A stretch of 64,000 bases of DNA from Ischnura elegans. Taxonomy: Eukaryota > Arthropoda > Insecta > Odonata > Coenagrionidae. Positions 52,945 through 64,000 of this stretch are shown piece by piece. The notes beneath the pieces were generated by a model that was not told the origin of the DNA, made no database searches, and worked only from the letters and a program-made list of their open reading frames with translations. The stretch covers positions 12,294,001 to 12,358,000 of the forward strand of contig NC_060250.1 in NCBI RefSeq assembly GCF_921293095.1. Reading direction: 5' to 3'. Positions within the stretch are counted from its first letter, which is position 1. The number at the start of each line of letters is the position of its first letter. A program made the translations under genes and the position numbers.

Positions 52945-54225
52945 AAAGGTACATCTACATCTACATAATACCCTGCGAGCCACCTCTAGGGTGTTTGGCA
53001 GGGGGTGATCAATCACCAGCATGCAGCATGCATTTGGACTCCCACATGCACACCATACCGTCCAAAAAACGTCCCGTATAATAACAAACTATACTACTAT
53101 ATGCTGTTAGAAATAGAATATAGAATAGAAATTCAGAAACATGCATTAAGTTTTACATAGGTTAGTAGGCTACACTACAAGTCATGCAATCTATTTACGA
53201 GTTCTATTGCTGCCGTTATAATCTCTTATTGATCGTGGAAAAAATGACATTCGGAATCTGTCTGTTCTGCAATCTATCTCTCTTATTTTATTTATATGAT
53301 CTGATCTTCCGTAGTACGTTGGCGTCCGCAAGATATGGTTAACTTCGTCAGAAAAGACACTGCTCTTGAATTTATCTAAAAGGTTTAGTCTATTTTTCAA
53401 TCTACGGTCCGACAGAGATCCCCATCCGAGTTTATCTAAGAGGTCAGTTACACTAACAAGACTATCGTAACGACCTTTCACATACCTGGCAGCTCTTCTT
53501 TGCACGCGTTCTAACTCTGTTATTAAGCCTTTTTCATGAGGGTCCCAAACACTGACAGCGTATTCCAGATGTGGCCTAACGAGGGAAAAGTAGCTAATTT
53601 CTCTCACTTTGTCGTCGCACTTTCCTAATATTCTTTTAACAAAACCCATTTTACGATTAGCTTGACCGGTTATTTCTCGAATATGTTAATTCCACGATAG
53701 ATCATTATTGAGTCTAACCCCTAGATATTTCACGGATTCAACTGCCTTTAACTGCGTGCCCCGAAGGATATAGTTACGCTGTAGGGAGTTATTCTTCTTC
53801 CAGAAATTCATTACGACGCATTTTTCCAAATTTAATTCTAACTGCCAAGCATCGCACCAAGCTTGGATAGCAGCAAGGTCATTCGTTAGTTCATCTATAT
53901 CTTTGCTGGAATGGATTACTCTGTAAACTTCAGCTTCGTCTGCAAATAATCGTAACTTACTCTGCACTACTTCGCCAATGTCCTTTATATAAAGAAGGAA
54001 TAGGAGTGGGCCAATGACACTACCCTGAGGAACGCCAGAAGTGACTCTAACCTCATTGGAGACTGCACCGTCTAATACTACTCTTTGGACGCGGTCGCTC
54101 AAAAATTCTCTAATCCAGGAAATGACATCTTCGTCTAGACCATAAGATTTCAGTTTTATTATTAACTTTCCGTGGGGTACTTTATCAAATGCCTTTTTGA
54201 AATCCATCAGGTAGTTAGTCATCAA
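52945..54225 (-). pseudogene. Non-LTR retrotransposon RT (L2/CR1-like), 5'-truncated, one stop
   Basis: Minus-strand frame: 'MDFKKAFDKVPHGKLIIKL' (motif A), 'SGVPQGSVIGPLLFLLYIKD' (motif B), 'LRLFADEAEVYR' (motif C), 'VKYLGVRLNNDLSW', a TAA at 53685-53683, then the C-terminal 'SYFSLVRPHLEYAVSVWDPH' and 'RVQRRAARYVKGRY' block. The 3' UTR ends with TGTAGATGTAGATGT repeats (52945-52965), a common arthropod LINE tail. Motif C reads FADE instead of FADD, so a catalytic Asp is lost; with the stop, this copy is inactive. The 5' end is truncated at a short CAGGTAGTTAGT direct repeat. Confidence 0.9.
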
Positions 54226-54293
54226 TCAGGTAGTTAGTAATCAAAAGGTAAATAGTTTGAAAATCATACAAAGCACGCGTGGGAAATGAACAG

Positions 54294-54960
54294 AATAGGG
54301 TGGTTTCGTATTATTTTTTCACTGCTTGAATCGAAAGATTATTACTCCTGGAGTACGTATTTCACGCTTTTAGATTTTTAAATGACGATATCTATTTTTC
54401 GCGATTAAATGAAAAGTGAAAATTTTCAAGCGCGCGAAAACGCGACGGCTAAGTATGAAGCCGGGATAACTCCCGTATGACGTCGTTCTGGTTCCCGCTG
54501 CCGCAAGTGAGGTGACCTTGGGGCGAGGCTCTGAGCGCTGATACGACACAGGATGCTAGCAGGTAGCTGAGTACCATGCTAGCTGGCAGCGCTTGGCTTA
54601 AATAAGGATTATTAATACCTTATCAAGCGAGGAAAACTTTCCGACCTTAGCCAGTTTTAATAGGTGATTATTAAGAGATGTTTCCCTGAGCTCTGTGCCT
54701 TATGCATGCATTGGTAACCTCAGACGATGTAAAACTCCTATCTACTCGTATAGAAACTAGGTCCCTGTGACGTCACGTGGAGTGGCATCGCATGGGCGCT
54801 AATCTGGCCTTTTTCAAATGAGGATAAAATTGACCCTTGAAATTCGTCTAAACCGGTATTTCTAAAACCAAATAATTTGTATATTATGAATACACTAATG
54901 GTGGGTAACGAATCGCAATCAATGCCTTTCGTTTTCTTTGATGAAGGAAACTACCCTATC
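54294..54960 (-). mobile_element. AATAGGG nonautonomous element, copy 5
   Basis: It starts AATAGGGTGGTTTCG and ends GGAAACTACCCTATC. It is 667 bp, in the same orientation as copy 1. The interior words TGACGTCACGTGG, GCATGCATTGG and CGCGATTAAATG are present. Confidence 0.85.
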
Positions 54961-55754
54961 GGTGATAAAGCGTCCCAATATAAGATATTATGCCCCTAAA
55001 AATATGAATATAGTAAAATAACCCATTCATTATGCCAATGAAACCTCGAGAGATGCAATTTATGAATCGCAAAAATTAAAAATGAAGTTATTTCCTTTCT
55101 GGTCAGAGTACCCTCTCTGTCGTTTGTTTATTATTTTAAAACTCTACTAAAAGATTTTGAAACGCATTCGGCGAATTTATAAAAAATTACGGTTTATTTT
55201 TCAAAGGAAAGACAGGGTCCGAAAAAGGCTTTCCTAGCTTCCAGCCGGGTGGTCTCTCTTCATTCTGAAAGGCAAAGTGCTAATTTAAAGCCGTTATACA
55301 TAAATTCAACGAGTTGAGACCTCGGCAGCATTTATTCGAAATGTACCCGATATCAGGCACGGTCATAGGATAAGAGGACTGAAATAATAGAACACTCTTT
55401 TCTCTCCGCTCTTTACACCTGCCATTTTAATTCATATTTGAGGTATCTACAGCATTATTATCTTGCATGATGCTGTCTTATATTGGCCATGCCTTTCTCC
55501 TCACGCCTTCTCGCAAAGGTCGATTCCCGTATTTCTGAGCCTCTGAGACTAAACAGTCACTCACTATCTGCAATTGCGTGTTAAGGCGCATACTTAAAGC
55601 CGCGTTATCGATAGCAAAAAAGACTTGCAAGACCTCCATCGCTGGTACGGCACGGTCATGGTCGCCGTTTGCGCAATATCTGCTGAATTAGAGAGACCTG
55701 AATGTATTATCCAAACGTCTTGTATGATATGAGGCAGGTTGTGGTGGAAGTCCT
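54961..55754. other. No recognisable feature
   Basis: Unique-looking DNA. No domain or terminus could be identified. Confidence 0.4.
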
Positions 55755-56655
55755 TAATATTATTTAAATTAGACATCGCAATATTTCCGTTGGATTTTAT
55801 TTTAGCACGACGCGTTTCGTTGTTACAAGCAACATCACTCAGTTAGAATCAAAAGGGAAAAAATTTATACGCCCTGGAAATCATGGACATACAAAAACTA
55901 AAAAATCAGAACACTCCCCTGATGAATGAAAATCTATTTCATTCTCCCTCGTCATTTTTGACCATACAATTTCAAGGACCGAGACACACATAAAATAGCA
56001 ATTTTATCCATGAAGTGATAAAAAACATTCTTCACCGAACCCATTTCTCCACAAAAATGGGGGTTGGGCCCAGACACATATATATAATTATATATCTGTG
56101 GGACCTAGATTTCCAACCGTCCCCTTTGACCCCGAAAAATTGTTGGAATCCAGTTTATTTTTTTAAATTTTCTATAAACCCTTTACACACAACCTTACCC
56201 AAACGCTGTTCCCCCCTCCCTCCTTCACACCATAGAATAAGGACACGGGGTCGACCTCCCAAGAGAAGAAGATCATCTGGACGAGGACTCCATCTGGAAG
56301 ACCACAACGCTAAAGAAGATAGTGAAGCACGATCTTAGGTTTAGGAAGATAGTGAAGGCATTCGTGGTACCCTCACCCAACCTGGAACCTTTCTCTTCCC
56401 ACACCCACCCTGCTCCTCTTCCGAGACCCTAAACGACCCCCTCTGCCACCATCTTCAACATCCCCACTTCTCGACACTCAAACCCCATCCTCCGTCTTAC
56501 CCACTCCCCTTAAGCACCAAGACGTATAAAAGGAAGAACTCTTAAGTCATATCAGACATATGTTGCACTTGATAATGTTTTTTTGTAACAACGAAACGTG
56601 TATTGTTAAAATAAAATCCAGTGAAATTATTGCAATGTCTCATTTCAATAATATT
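55755..56655. mobile_element. Inverted-repeat element with Penelope-like 3' motif
   Basis: The sequence at 56571-56655 (TTGTAACAACGAAACGTG, then AAAATAAAATCCA and ATTGCAATGTCTCA) is the reverse complement of 55755-55842, about 75-80% alike by eye. 'AACAACGAAACGCGTCGTGC'-type sequences are common at the ends of arthropod Penelope-like and related retroelements. The interior is C-rich near 56100-56520 with no recognised coding. Confidence 0.5.
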
Positions 56656-58422
56656 ATGCAAATATTTAAGCGATAGTGAAGATGTGGCGGGAATAATGAA
56701 GATACTCTGCATGGGAGAGGGACGAGATGAACTTCCCCGCCAGTAAATATTTCTATTTATTGTTAGCAATAATTTTCGCTCACCCACTCCACAGATTTTA
56801 ATTTGAATTATAATCAATTTATTAATTTTACCACAATTTTTAAAATTCGTTCGTTTGCGTCTTTGTAATCAAATTTCCAACCAATGGGAAAACTCCCTAG
56901 CCAAAAGGATCTTAATTTACCTCATGAAAATTCTATTCACGTTACTCTCTTCACAATTCTTACGTAAAACCAAACGTAATCTCCTCACATTATACATTTA
57001 TTTCCAAGCGGGTCGGGAAAAAATTTAGGGTGATATGGGAACATGATCGATTCAACAGGTGCATTTCGCATCAGTCACTTTCAAGCCCATTTTCTCTCTG
57101 ACACTTTATCATGGTGGACTCCAAAATATCAGCTGAATGCTACTACAGAAATGGTGGTAGAGAAAAAAATAATTCTCAATCATTTATTTAGACATAAATA
57201 TAGTGATTGGAACTTCGGGGTAATAGATATGCTTGTGCGACTTTTGCAGCTCATTAATTTTTGCACAGGGATGTAATAATTTCATTTTTGTAATATATTA
57301 TCTTTGTAAATAAAATATGAAATGTGTTTCTCTTCCGATTTCAATTATCGAATAAACACTCTCATTCAAGTTAACCGACCGGCTCGGAAAGAAAATATAT
57401 GTAACATGAGGATACGTCTGTTTTTGCGCAAGAATTGTAAAAAGAGTGATGTTTATAGCATTTACAGAAAGTAAATTAATGTCCGTTACCGTTAATTACC
57501 TTTATTGGTGTTTGAGTTGTATAAAGCTTTCATCATCTGCGAAAAATTTGACATTTTTTTCCTTTATATGGTATTTTGTTCAAGTGACTTACACGAGCAT
57601 CATTAATAAAACTTCTCCTTGCTCCTTAATTTGCCCACTCTATGACAAGAAGAAGTTTAATTTGAAATCGAAAAAATGGCAATTTTTCGCAGATGATGAA
57701 AATTTTCTACAGTTGAATTGCAAATAACAGCCTCTAGACTACAATACATTTTGCCACCTTTTTAAGAAGTTTTGAATCTCCCGGGTTTATTCCATGAAAT
57801 AAAGAAAAAACTAAGAATTTAATCTATTAACTGAAACAGTGATTAAATAAATCGGTCCTTTCTCCAGTGAAATGTCAAAGTATCGTGATGAAAAATAGGA
57901 AAAAAAATTAACTCGTAAAACAGCATTCCATGAATGTTATATAATATTAAAAAAGGTGGCGTTGACATCTCTTCTCAAAAGTTTTGAAAGGACTCGGGGG
58001 GGTGTGTCAATCTCGGGGTCGTGTCAACAAGAATCACTTTAACAGGGCAGCTAGCTCCAAATGTTAACAATCACGTAAATAAATATCTGTGCATAAGACT
58101 ACTGTATTATTTGATGAATCATCTCGTTCGATTACTTCTCTAATCGATGGCGTGTTGTTAATTTGTGTGAACATATTTGTATATCTAGTAGTTGTCATTG
58201 AAAACATCACAATCTAAAGGGATATTTAACCTGACTTACAAAGTTTTCACCGACTAAATTGATTGATAGTTCACAATATTGTTCAAAGTAGGGTATTAAA
58301 CGGTTTACCTGATTTTTTTATTCATCGTACATGCGGCTAAATATCGAGGGAAACGGGTGATCTTCTAATGCTTGGGTCTGAGGTTACATACGGAAGCGTG
58401 TTTTTGAAATTTTCTTTCAAGG
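56656..58422. other. Upstream region of the voltage-sensor gene, no feature seen
   Basis: AT-rich DNA with no recognisable repeats or domains. A pyrimidine tract and CAAG just before 58422 could be a 3' splice site, in which case an upstream non-coding exon would lie somewhere to the left. Confidence 0.4.
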
Positions 58423-58628
58423 ATGCCGAAGTATCAGAAAATGGAAGAAGAAGGGGAGAAGTCTAAGGCAAAACCCAGTTCGGAAGCATCGGATAACATT
58501 TCTCAGGAAATGAATAGTTCCATAAGTCCTGTATCCAGCCGAGAGGAAACCATTCAGAGAGCTTCGGTTTTCTTTTGGAACGCGGAGGATTATATTCTCA
58601 AGGATGAAGACATATTCGATGATGGCTC
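58423..58628 (+). CDS. Voltage-sensor protein (VSP/TPTE-like), exon with N-terminus
   Basis: It encodes MPKYQKMEEEGEKSKAKPSS, a polar, Ser/Glu-rich cytoplasmic N-terminus, to 'EDYILKDEDIFDDGS', ending at TC|GTAAGT. The next exon completes the Ser codon. The ATG at 58423 is the first in frame; the preceding TTTTCTTTCAAG may instead be a splice acceptor, making this exon 2. A long charged N-terminus before S1 is usual for voltage-sensing phosphatases and Hv1 channels alike. It is one gene with 59140-59367 and 61583-61699. Confidence 0.6.
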
Positions 58629-59139
58629 GTAAGTAAATTTCTTTGTTTTTATAAGCTATTGCAGTTAAAGCATAATTGCCACCGTTCAATTTCTCGACCT
58701 AGAATTAGACTCTGGCATATAAAAAATTAGCATGAAGTAGTTTTCAGTTTTCGATTGAAATTACTGATGATATAATCGTGTACCTGGTTCGCTACCTATT
58801 TTATTTCTGCAGTCTTCTAGCCCCTAAGTCCCCTTGACCCTTCTCTTTTAGAGATCAAATTCATGTAAGTGATGACGATGACAATAGTAAATGTTCTCTT
58901 CATAATCCTAAATATATTTGGGAATGTAAACTGATCTTTACAAAGAGCTTGTTTTTCAGTGTTCTGTAACGATAGTGCTGAATAGCTGGTGTAAGATTTC
59001 ACTTTGAGATAATATGCAGTCACAATGTATATCAGCAAAGTAATATTTATATTCCATATGTTATTGTATCCACTTTTATTTTCACATCATTGGCTACATG
59101 CAGAACATTCTATTGATATGAACTATTTTATTATTTCAG
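58629..59139. other. Intron 1 of the voltage-sensor gene
   Basis: A short intron (GTAAGT...TTATTTCAG) with no inserted element seen. Confidence 0.6.
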
Positions 59140-59367
59140 TTTTAATCGCCAGCTGAGAAGATTTGTCGAGGGTTTGTATTTCCGACTGGTGACCAACATC
59201 CTCATAATAACTGATTTATGCTTGGCTGTGACTGATGTAGCAGGAAGCTTGAAGGACAGAAATTTTGAAGGAGATATTCCTGTTCGGAATATAGTTTTTA
59301 CAGCTCTTGAAATTATATTCTCATGTTATTTTGTTGTTGAGATAGTTCTCAGGATATTTGCATTAGG
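59140..59367 (+). CDS. Voltage-sensor protein, exon with S1 and S2
   Basis: After TTATTTCAG it encodes 'FNRQLRRFVEGLYFRLV', then S1 'TNILIITDLCLAVTDVAGSL', a short loop, and S2 'IVFTALEIIFSCYFVVEIVL' followed by RIFAL. Acidic residues in S1 (two Asp) and S2 (Glu in 'ALEII' and 'VVEIVLR') sit where voltage-sensor domains keep their countercharges. The segment 'YF.VEI.LRIF' matches VSP and Hv1 families. Phase 2 in and out; donor GG|GTGAGT. It would be a membrane protein sensing voltage, coupled to a PTEN-like phosphatase if VSP; those exons would lie beyond 64000. Confidence 0.7.
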
Positions 59368-59918
59368 GTGAGTATGAATGCACTCTGCTATCACTGCTTC
59401 TAGACATATCAAACAACAATGCTTGGGTAGAACATTATTCTTTGGAGATTTAAGATTATTATAGTCCGCCCCGCCATCAAAGAATGATGCCGGAGTAGAC
59501 TATGACTGCCTTCGTATTACTCCAATTAAAGCCTGCAGGCCATGCTGCAACCCAACTGTGAGGGACCAGGGTCCTTCACAGTTGGGTTGTTCATTATTGT
59601 CCTGCTCTGTTTTTTTCCCTGTTCTTTTGAACAATGGCCTTGATGGATTTGCATTGGCTGCCCGACAAAAGGGACAAGTCTCAGTTGAGATTTTTCTTTT
59701 TAAGGTTATTTCAATATGCTTTTAATCTAGGCAACCAACCACCAGACTAAAATAGGACTGGTGCTTGAGGCAGTCACTTGACATCATTGCCTGATGACAT
59801 TACCAGAGTCAAAAGCCTAATTGTCAGACATCATGAATAATCTGACCCGGCTCTCAACTTGAGGAATATCCATAGAATTGGGCTTTTTTAGTCAAGAGAA
59901 AAGCCTAATACTTCTTAA

Positions 59919-60742
59919 CCTTTTCCCTACAATACACGTGTGGACATTTCCTGACCCGGGAGATGACGGCTGTATATTTACCTGTGAGATTTTCCTGGCC
60001 AGGGGAACGAAAGCCATATATATACGTTTTCTAGCTCTCCCCCTTTTAGGACGGTCGCGGGTTTATGTCGTATTTGTCTCGGGACCCAACTCTGCGGGGT
60101 TTAGGATTTACCCTCGGTATCCGGGAGCAGGTGCCCTGACCCCTCGTCTTTTATAACCCCTCTTAGCGGTAAGGGACAGCGATTGCACAATTGTTTATCG
60201 AGTTAGTTTTCGAAATAAATATTTCTTCATTTCTCATAAGAAATAAACTAAAAATTGAATTTTTTTGTCTTTAGAGCTGCGTTTACAGTTTTTAAACAAA
60301 ATTCTACAATAAATGTTAACTTATATCTCAAGTTATGTATAAACATCAACATGGAAATTGTTGCTGCATTAAATGCATTAATATTGACCTTAGAATTTCC
60401 TTTAAAATCTGACAATACTCAGAAAAAAATGAGGAATTCAATTCAAAGTCTACAATTTACGTGCAAGTAACAATTATCCATTTTGCTAAATACATATAAG
60501 CAATACATAAGTTGACCGCGAACCAATGCCGCAGGTATGGTCGTAAACCCGGAAAAGAGGGAGCACAACTACTCTCGCAGTCTGAGATAATGCAGAGTCC
60601 TAGCGGGGAGGGGTCGAAAAAGGTTCCGCGAGACCCTTCTTAACGAATGTCCTCCAAAAATGCTCGGTACCATGAGAAAGAAGTCTTTTGAAGCTCAGTA
60701 CAGCAGTCATGCTAAGACGAAAACTCCACCGTCTCGAAAGGG
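59919..60742. mobile_element. piggyBac-like MITE in intron 2 of the voltage-sensor gene
   Basis: It is flanked by TTAA on both sides (59915-59918, 60743-60746). The ends are CCTTTTCCC on the left and CCCTTTCGAGACGG reversed on the right. GC-rich subterminal words at both sides contrast with an AT-rich centre. It is 824 bp and noncoding. Confidence 0.55.
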
Positions 60743-60746
60743 TTAA

Positions 60747-61582
60747 TAATATTGGTACTGGTTTTGAAGGGCCCATTAACCTCTAATGAGCTAGTCCTGC
60801 ATTCCTAAATGGCAGCTCACGTCGAATCAAACCCTGAAGTGGTTAAGAATGTGGCCTGGGAACAAACTTCCTTAGTTTGTAATGGATTTCTTGTCCTGCT
60901 GTTATAAGATACCCTATCGTTCAAACTAAAATAATATAACTTCATTCCATTCATTTAGGTACTTTATGGACTCCATTAACGAGAGTTATTATTTGAGAAT
61001 TAATTCTTTTGTGGTGCATGCTAAAGAGAAAGGAAGGTGGATGGACTCAAACAGTCGAGTCTGAATCACAAAATAGTATTTTTTCTGTACGTTGCGGAGA
61101 GGGTAGCTGCGGAGATCACTCCTGTGATAGAGATCCTTATACCTTTATCTGTATTGAGGATGCTACCTTATGTTTCCCCAAAAATACATAGCGAAGTAGA
61201 ACCCAAAGGTAGCTAAAAGGAATACCATTATTGGCTGTGAAATGAAGGTTTTGAACTTTGAGGGGAATAGCAAAAATAATGGAAAAGGGGATGATAAAAA
61301 TGGAAGCTTGTGAGATACCATTTTTATGGCCTCAGAAAAGCTATTCATGGATTCATCCATCAGAGAAATGGACGTTATCATGTGATTCAAGCTTAAATAG
61401 TGGGAAGGGACAAGTTCGATTAAAAATCAGGGATTGCCAATTCTCCAAATTTGGAAGGGGAGTTAGGGTCTCAAAGAGATTTATGTTTATATTTATTTGT
61501 TATTTATATGTACTACTTATCTCATAATTGATTATAAATTTTTCCTTTACATACCTATCTGTAATCTCAACTCATTTTACAG
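60747..61582. other. Intron 2 of the voltage-sensor gene, remaining part
   Basis: AT-rich intron DNA ending in TCATTTTACAG. No additional exon is needed between S2 and S3, because the flanking exons join in phase. Confidence 0.5.
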
Positions 61583-61699
61583 GTGGAAAGAATTTTTTGA
61601 TTCCATTTACAATATTATCGATACAGCTGTAGTAGCAATTACTTTCGTTGTAACCATTGTTGATGTTGCTGTTGAGTCCAGCACTATACGACCTTTCAA
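61583..61699 (+). CDS. Voltage-sensor protein, exon with S3
   Basis: After CATTTTACAG it encodes 'WKEFFDSIYNIIDTAVVAIT' and 'FVVTIVDVAVESSTIRPF', ending AA|GTAAGT. The block 'FF...NI.DTA.V' with the S3 Asp is close to the S3 of Ci-VSP/TPTE ('YF...NILDTAI') and somewhat less like Hv1 ('FE.LDA.VVVVSF'). The S4 arginine repeat and any catalytic domain must be in exons to the right; I do not see S4 in the remaining 2.3 kb. Confidence 0.7.
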
Positions 61700-62142
61700 G
61701 TAAGTGTCTTTTGTTTAATTGCACGGTTTCTGGTTCATTAAGGAGAGTATGGTTACAAAGTGGATAAAGTTTTGGCTACTGACCAGATTCAAATCAGTTC
61801 TGGGGGTGTTAAAGTTCCAATCAGCAAGAAAAATCCTAACCTCTTGTCAGAAAAAAAATAAAAAACCAGGAAAATATGCGCCCCTATTCATATCAGCCAT
61901 AAGTGAAAATATACTGTCACCACAAGGAAGAATTTGTTGGGGGTAGGGGCTGAAGCTCCCCCTAACCCTCAGCCATGTGCCTGAGTTAACTCTTACTTGG
62001 CATTCATATCCTCTCAAGATAATTTTTGGAAAGTTATTTGGTGTCTTTTCTTAAAGTAGATTCACCACCCATTAGAAGCCCTGAAGTTAGCTACTCCTTG
62101 TTTTTTCCTGTTCCTCTTAATTTAGGCCTTATGGTTTTTGCA
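61700..62142. other. Intron 3 of the voltage-sensor gene, first part
   Basis: No exon or element terminus is recognised. Confidence 0.45.
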
Positions 62143-62454
62143 TTAACACATTTAATGCGGGCCCGATTTTCATGAACATCAACAGAATCGGCCGATAAAA
62201 TAAGAAAGAAAAATAGAAAGTGGTTTTTGTGCCATAACTTCCGTTCAAATACTGCTATTTACAAATGGCGCTCACGAGTCGAAAGAAGGAAGCTTGCTGA
62301 AGGCCATGCATACAATCGGAAGACTCGAAAGTGGATATTAGTCACGTACGGAGGCGGAGAAAGTCCGACCTGCAGAGCACTTTAATTGACGTGCTCCGTA
62401 TCTCGGCTTGGATGGGACCACGTCAATTGGCGTGCTCTGTGCTGAATGTGCTAA
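62143..62454. mobile_element. Small MITE with TTARCACATT ends
   Basis: The left end TTAACACATTTAATGCGGGC and the right end (reversed) TTAGCACATTCAGC flank 312 bp. Internally GACGTGCTCCGTATCTCGG and CAATTGGCGTGCTCTGTGC share words. A piggyBac-type relationship is possible (TTAA on the left), but the right flank is CTAA. Confidence 0.4.
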
Positions 62455-62989
62455 GCGGGACATTTCACTGATTGGCGACTACACCTTACACTTGTCCTTT
62501 CGAGTTAGAATATCTCCTGCTACCATAGCATATGCTTGGCTTCAATGGGTCAATTCTTGTCTTTCTCATTTTCTCTTTTAATGGCACCCTCACTTTGAAA
62601 AAATAATCTGAAGGTGTAGAAGCAACTCGGAATCTGCCTATTATCTTTGATAAGTACGCTGAAAATTAATTTATTTATTCAACATGAAATCCATGCACGT
62701 CAAAGAAGATCTTTAAATTAGGTGTTAAACAGTGGATCAAATAGTAAAATAGCATGAAATAAAACAACATATTACACTCAACAACTAAATGTATAATAGA
62801 GATACTATGTAATAAAACCATTGAATTGACAACCACATCCACAGTGACAATTATGGAGGGAGGAGGAACAGAAGAAGGGGAATTAGAGAGAAAGTTTGTT
62901 TATGGCGGTTGTGAATAAGGAAATGGATGGTCTGTTATAATATATGGAGGATTTGACCGACAGCTATGGTCATTTGCACCATGAAAGAA
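62455..62989. other. Intron DNA, no feature seen
   Basis: Nothing recognisable. Confidence 0.4.
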
Positions 62990-63430
62990 GTAAGGGTGGA
63001 GAGAAACCTGGCATCGACGTTAGCCTGCTCTTAATGAAAGTTGCCAATGGGACCACGGCTTAATGTCCCATTATCTAACAGACTGAGTGTTTTGCTTAAA
63101 GTTTCCTCCTCACAGCATTTGAGCAGGGATCAGGAGGTTTCTTGAAGATTCTCTGCCACCACTGGGATCTGAAACCGTACCCAGGAGATGTGAAACCAAC
63201 ACTCTAGCCACCACACCAACCCAATCCCAGAGGGCTTTGTGGAAGGCACTTCAAGTGCAACACTTTGTCCTTCGGATGGGCTATTAAGCTGTGGCCCACT
63301 TGATGCCTTACATTAAGAGCAGGCTTATGCACGACATCAGGTTTCTCTTTACAATTCCCTCATGTCGCAAATGACCTCCGCTATCGGTCGCCTCCTTCAA
63401 ATACTGCATCGCCAAATAGATATGTAAACT
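62990..63430. repeat. Two SINE copies in inverted orientation
   Basis: The plus copy (63110-63430) holds TTCGGATGGGCTATTAAGC and CATTAAGAGCAGGCTTATGC. The minus copy (62990-63105) holds the same central domain reversed (GGGACATTAAGCCGTGGTCC). A SINE head with B-box-like sequence lies reversed at 63160-63225. Same family as 48345-48645. Confidence 0.65.
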
Positions 63431-64000
63431 GTATTAGTGTAAAGGGAATTGATGGTGAAAGGAAGCCTGTAAGTAAGGGATCTGTGAATCACAGATAAAC
63501 AGTGGTGAGGTAGATGGAAGAGAATAGTTCTGTGTTTAACGGGTTGGGACGAAGAGGAGAACGTCAGGAGTTTGTGAATTAGTCATGGCATTCATTATTC
63601 ATTGGAAAAACCTGAGGTCACCAAGTGCGCACCGATTTTGGAAGTGAAATATGTATTTCAAGTTGGGGGAGCAGATTATTAATAGGGGGATGATGAAGGG
63701 TGGTTGTCACGATATTCCACAATTGAAGTTGAGGGGCCATTTAAGAGCTTTGAGATTCATTAGACAAGCAGAAGTTACAAGCGAATCTTGAAATTATTGT
63801 TAACAGTTTGTGGAGAACAGAGGAATGTTACATGCGAGGTTTTTAAAAGATATGAGGTTCTTTTTGGGAAAACTGATGAGCATCCTTACATATATTCAGG
63901 GAAATGTTATATTGGATGGACTTTGTGTTGAGGTTACATGGAACTCTTGATATCCTTTGTGATCTGAAGGTGGTAGGGTGTTATTTGTCAGAATCAAAGT
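63431..64000. other. Intron DNA to the window end, no feature seen
   Basis: No exon, element end or RNA is recognised. Confidence 0.4.

Noticed and set aside
1-64000. CRISPR array, bacterial operon or phage content
   Set aside because: No regular direct repeats with unique spacers, no ribosome-binding-site-led gene runs, and abundant spliceosomal introns and LINEs; the window is eukaryotic.

Overview
The window is eukaryotic nuclear DNA, almost certainly from an arthropod and probably an insect with a large, repeat-rich genome. Coding sequence is sparse and split by GT-AG introns. The rest is a dense pile of arthropod-type transposable elements: non-LTR retrotransposons with GAA-repeat or degenerate tails, Helitron, hAT, pogo/Tigger, Transib and piggyBac-like elements, tRNA-derived SINEs and G-run MITEs. 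I cannot name the species.

Two host genes are supported. (1) A selenophosphate synthetase (SPS/SelD family) gene on the minus strand runs from an ATG at 35242 down to a TAG at 13735. It has seven exons whose phases all agree and encodes 408 residues. Codon 59, the catalytic Cys/Sec position, is an in-frame UGA (35066-35068). A stable hairpin (35021-35055) starts 10 nt after it. A poly(A) signal lies about 30 nt after the stop codon, and I found no convincing SECIS in the next ~1.3 kb. The gene is therefore either a Sec-encoding SPS2 with a SECIS I missed, or the insect 'SPS1-UGA' readthrough type. (2) On the plus strand near the right end, three exons (58423-61699) encode the N-terminus and S1-S3 of a voltage-sensor domain. 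It most resembles the voltage-sensing phosphatase (TPTE/Ci-VSP) family and continues beyond the window.

Layout. 1-12330 is an intergenic transposon cluster: a piggyBac-like MITE, a LINE tail, a 2.1 kb hAT-like composite with an 8-bp target duplication, and directly next to it a 6.3 kb Tigger-like element whose transposase is split by a 3.0 kb Transib-like element. 13735-35242 is the SPS gene. Its intron 6 holds a full-length-sized RTE-like LINE interrupted by a 669-bp nonautonomous element and a Helitron. Its intron 5 holds a foldback repeat split by a 4.0 kb hAT element, which in turn carries a 2.3 kb hAT-like MITE. Its intron 4 holds a Tigger-like remnant split by another LINE. Its intron 3 holds a pair of inverted SINEs. 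36-58 kb is intergenic: LINE fragments, four of the five copies of nothing longer than ~0.7 kb including three more copies of the nonautonomous family seen in the LINE, a 140-bp tandem array with DR1-like motifs, a ~390-bp inverted repeat, and Penelope-like 3' motifs. 58.4-64 kb is the voltage-sensor gene, with MITEs and SINEs in its introns.

Several nested insertions can be undone on paper. Removing the insert restores the reading frame of the disrupted element or matches the target duplication, which fixes the element boundaries to within a base or two. These restored junctions are the strongest internal evidence in the window, apart from the seven-exon consistency of the SPS gene.
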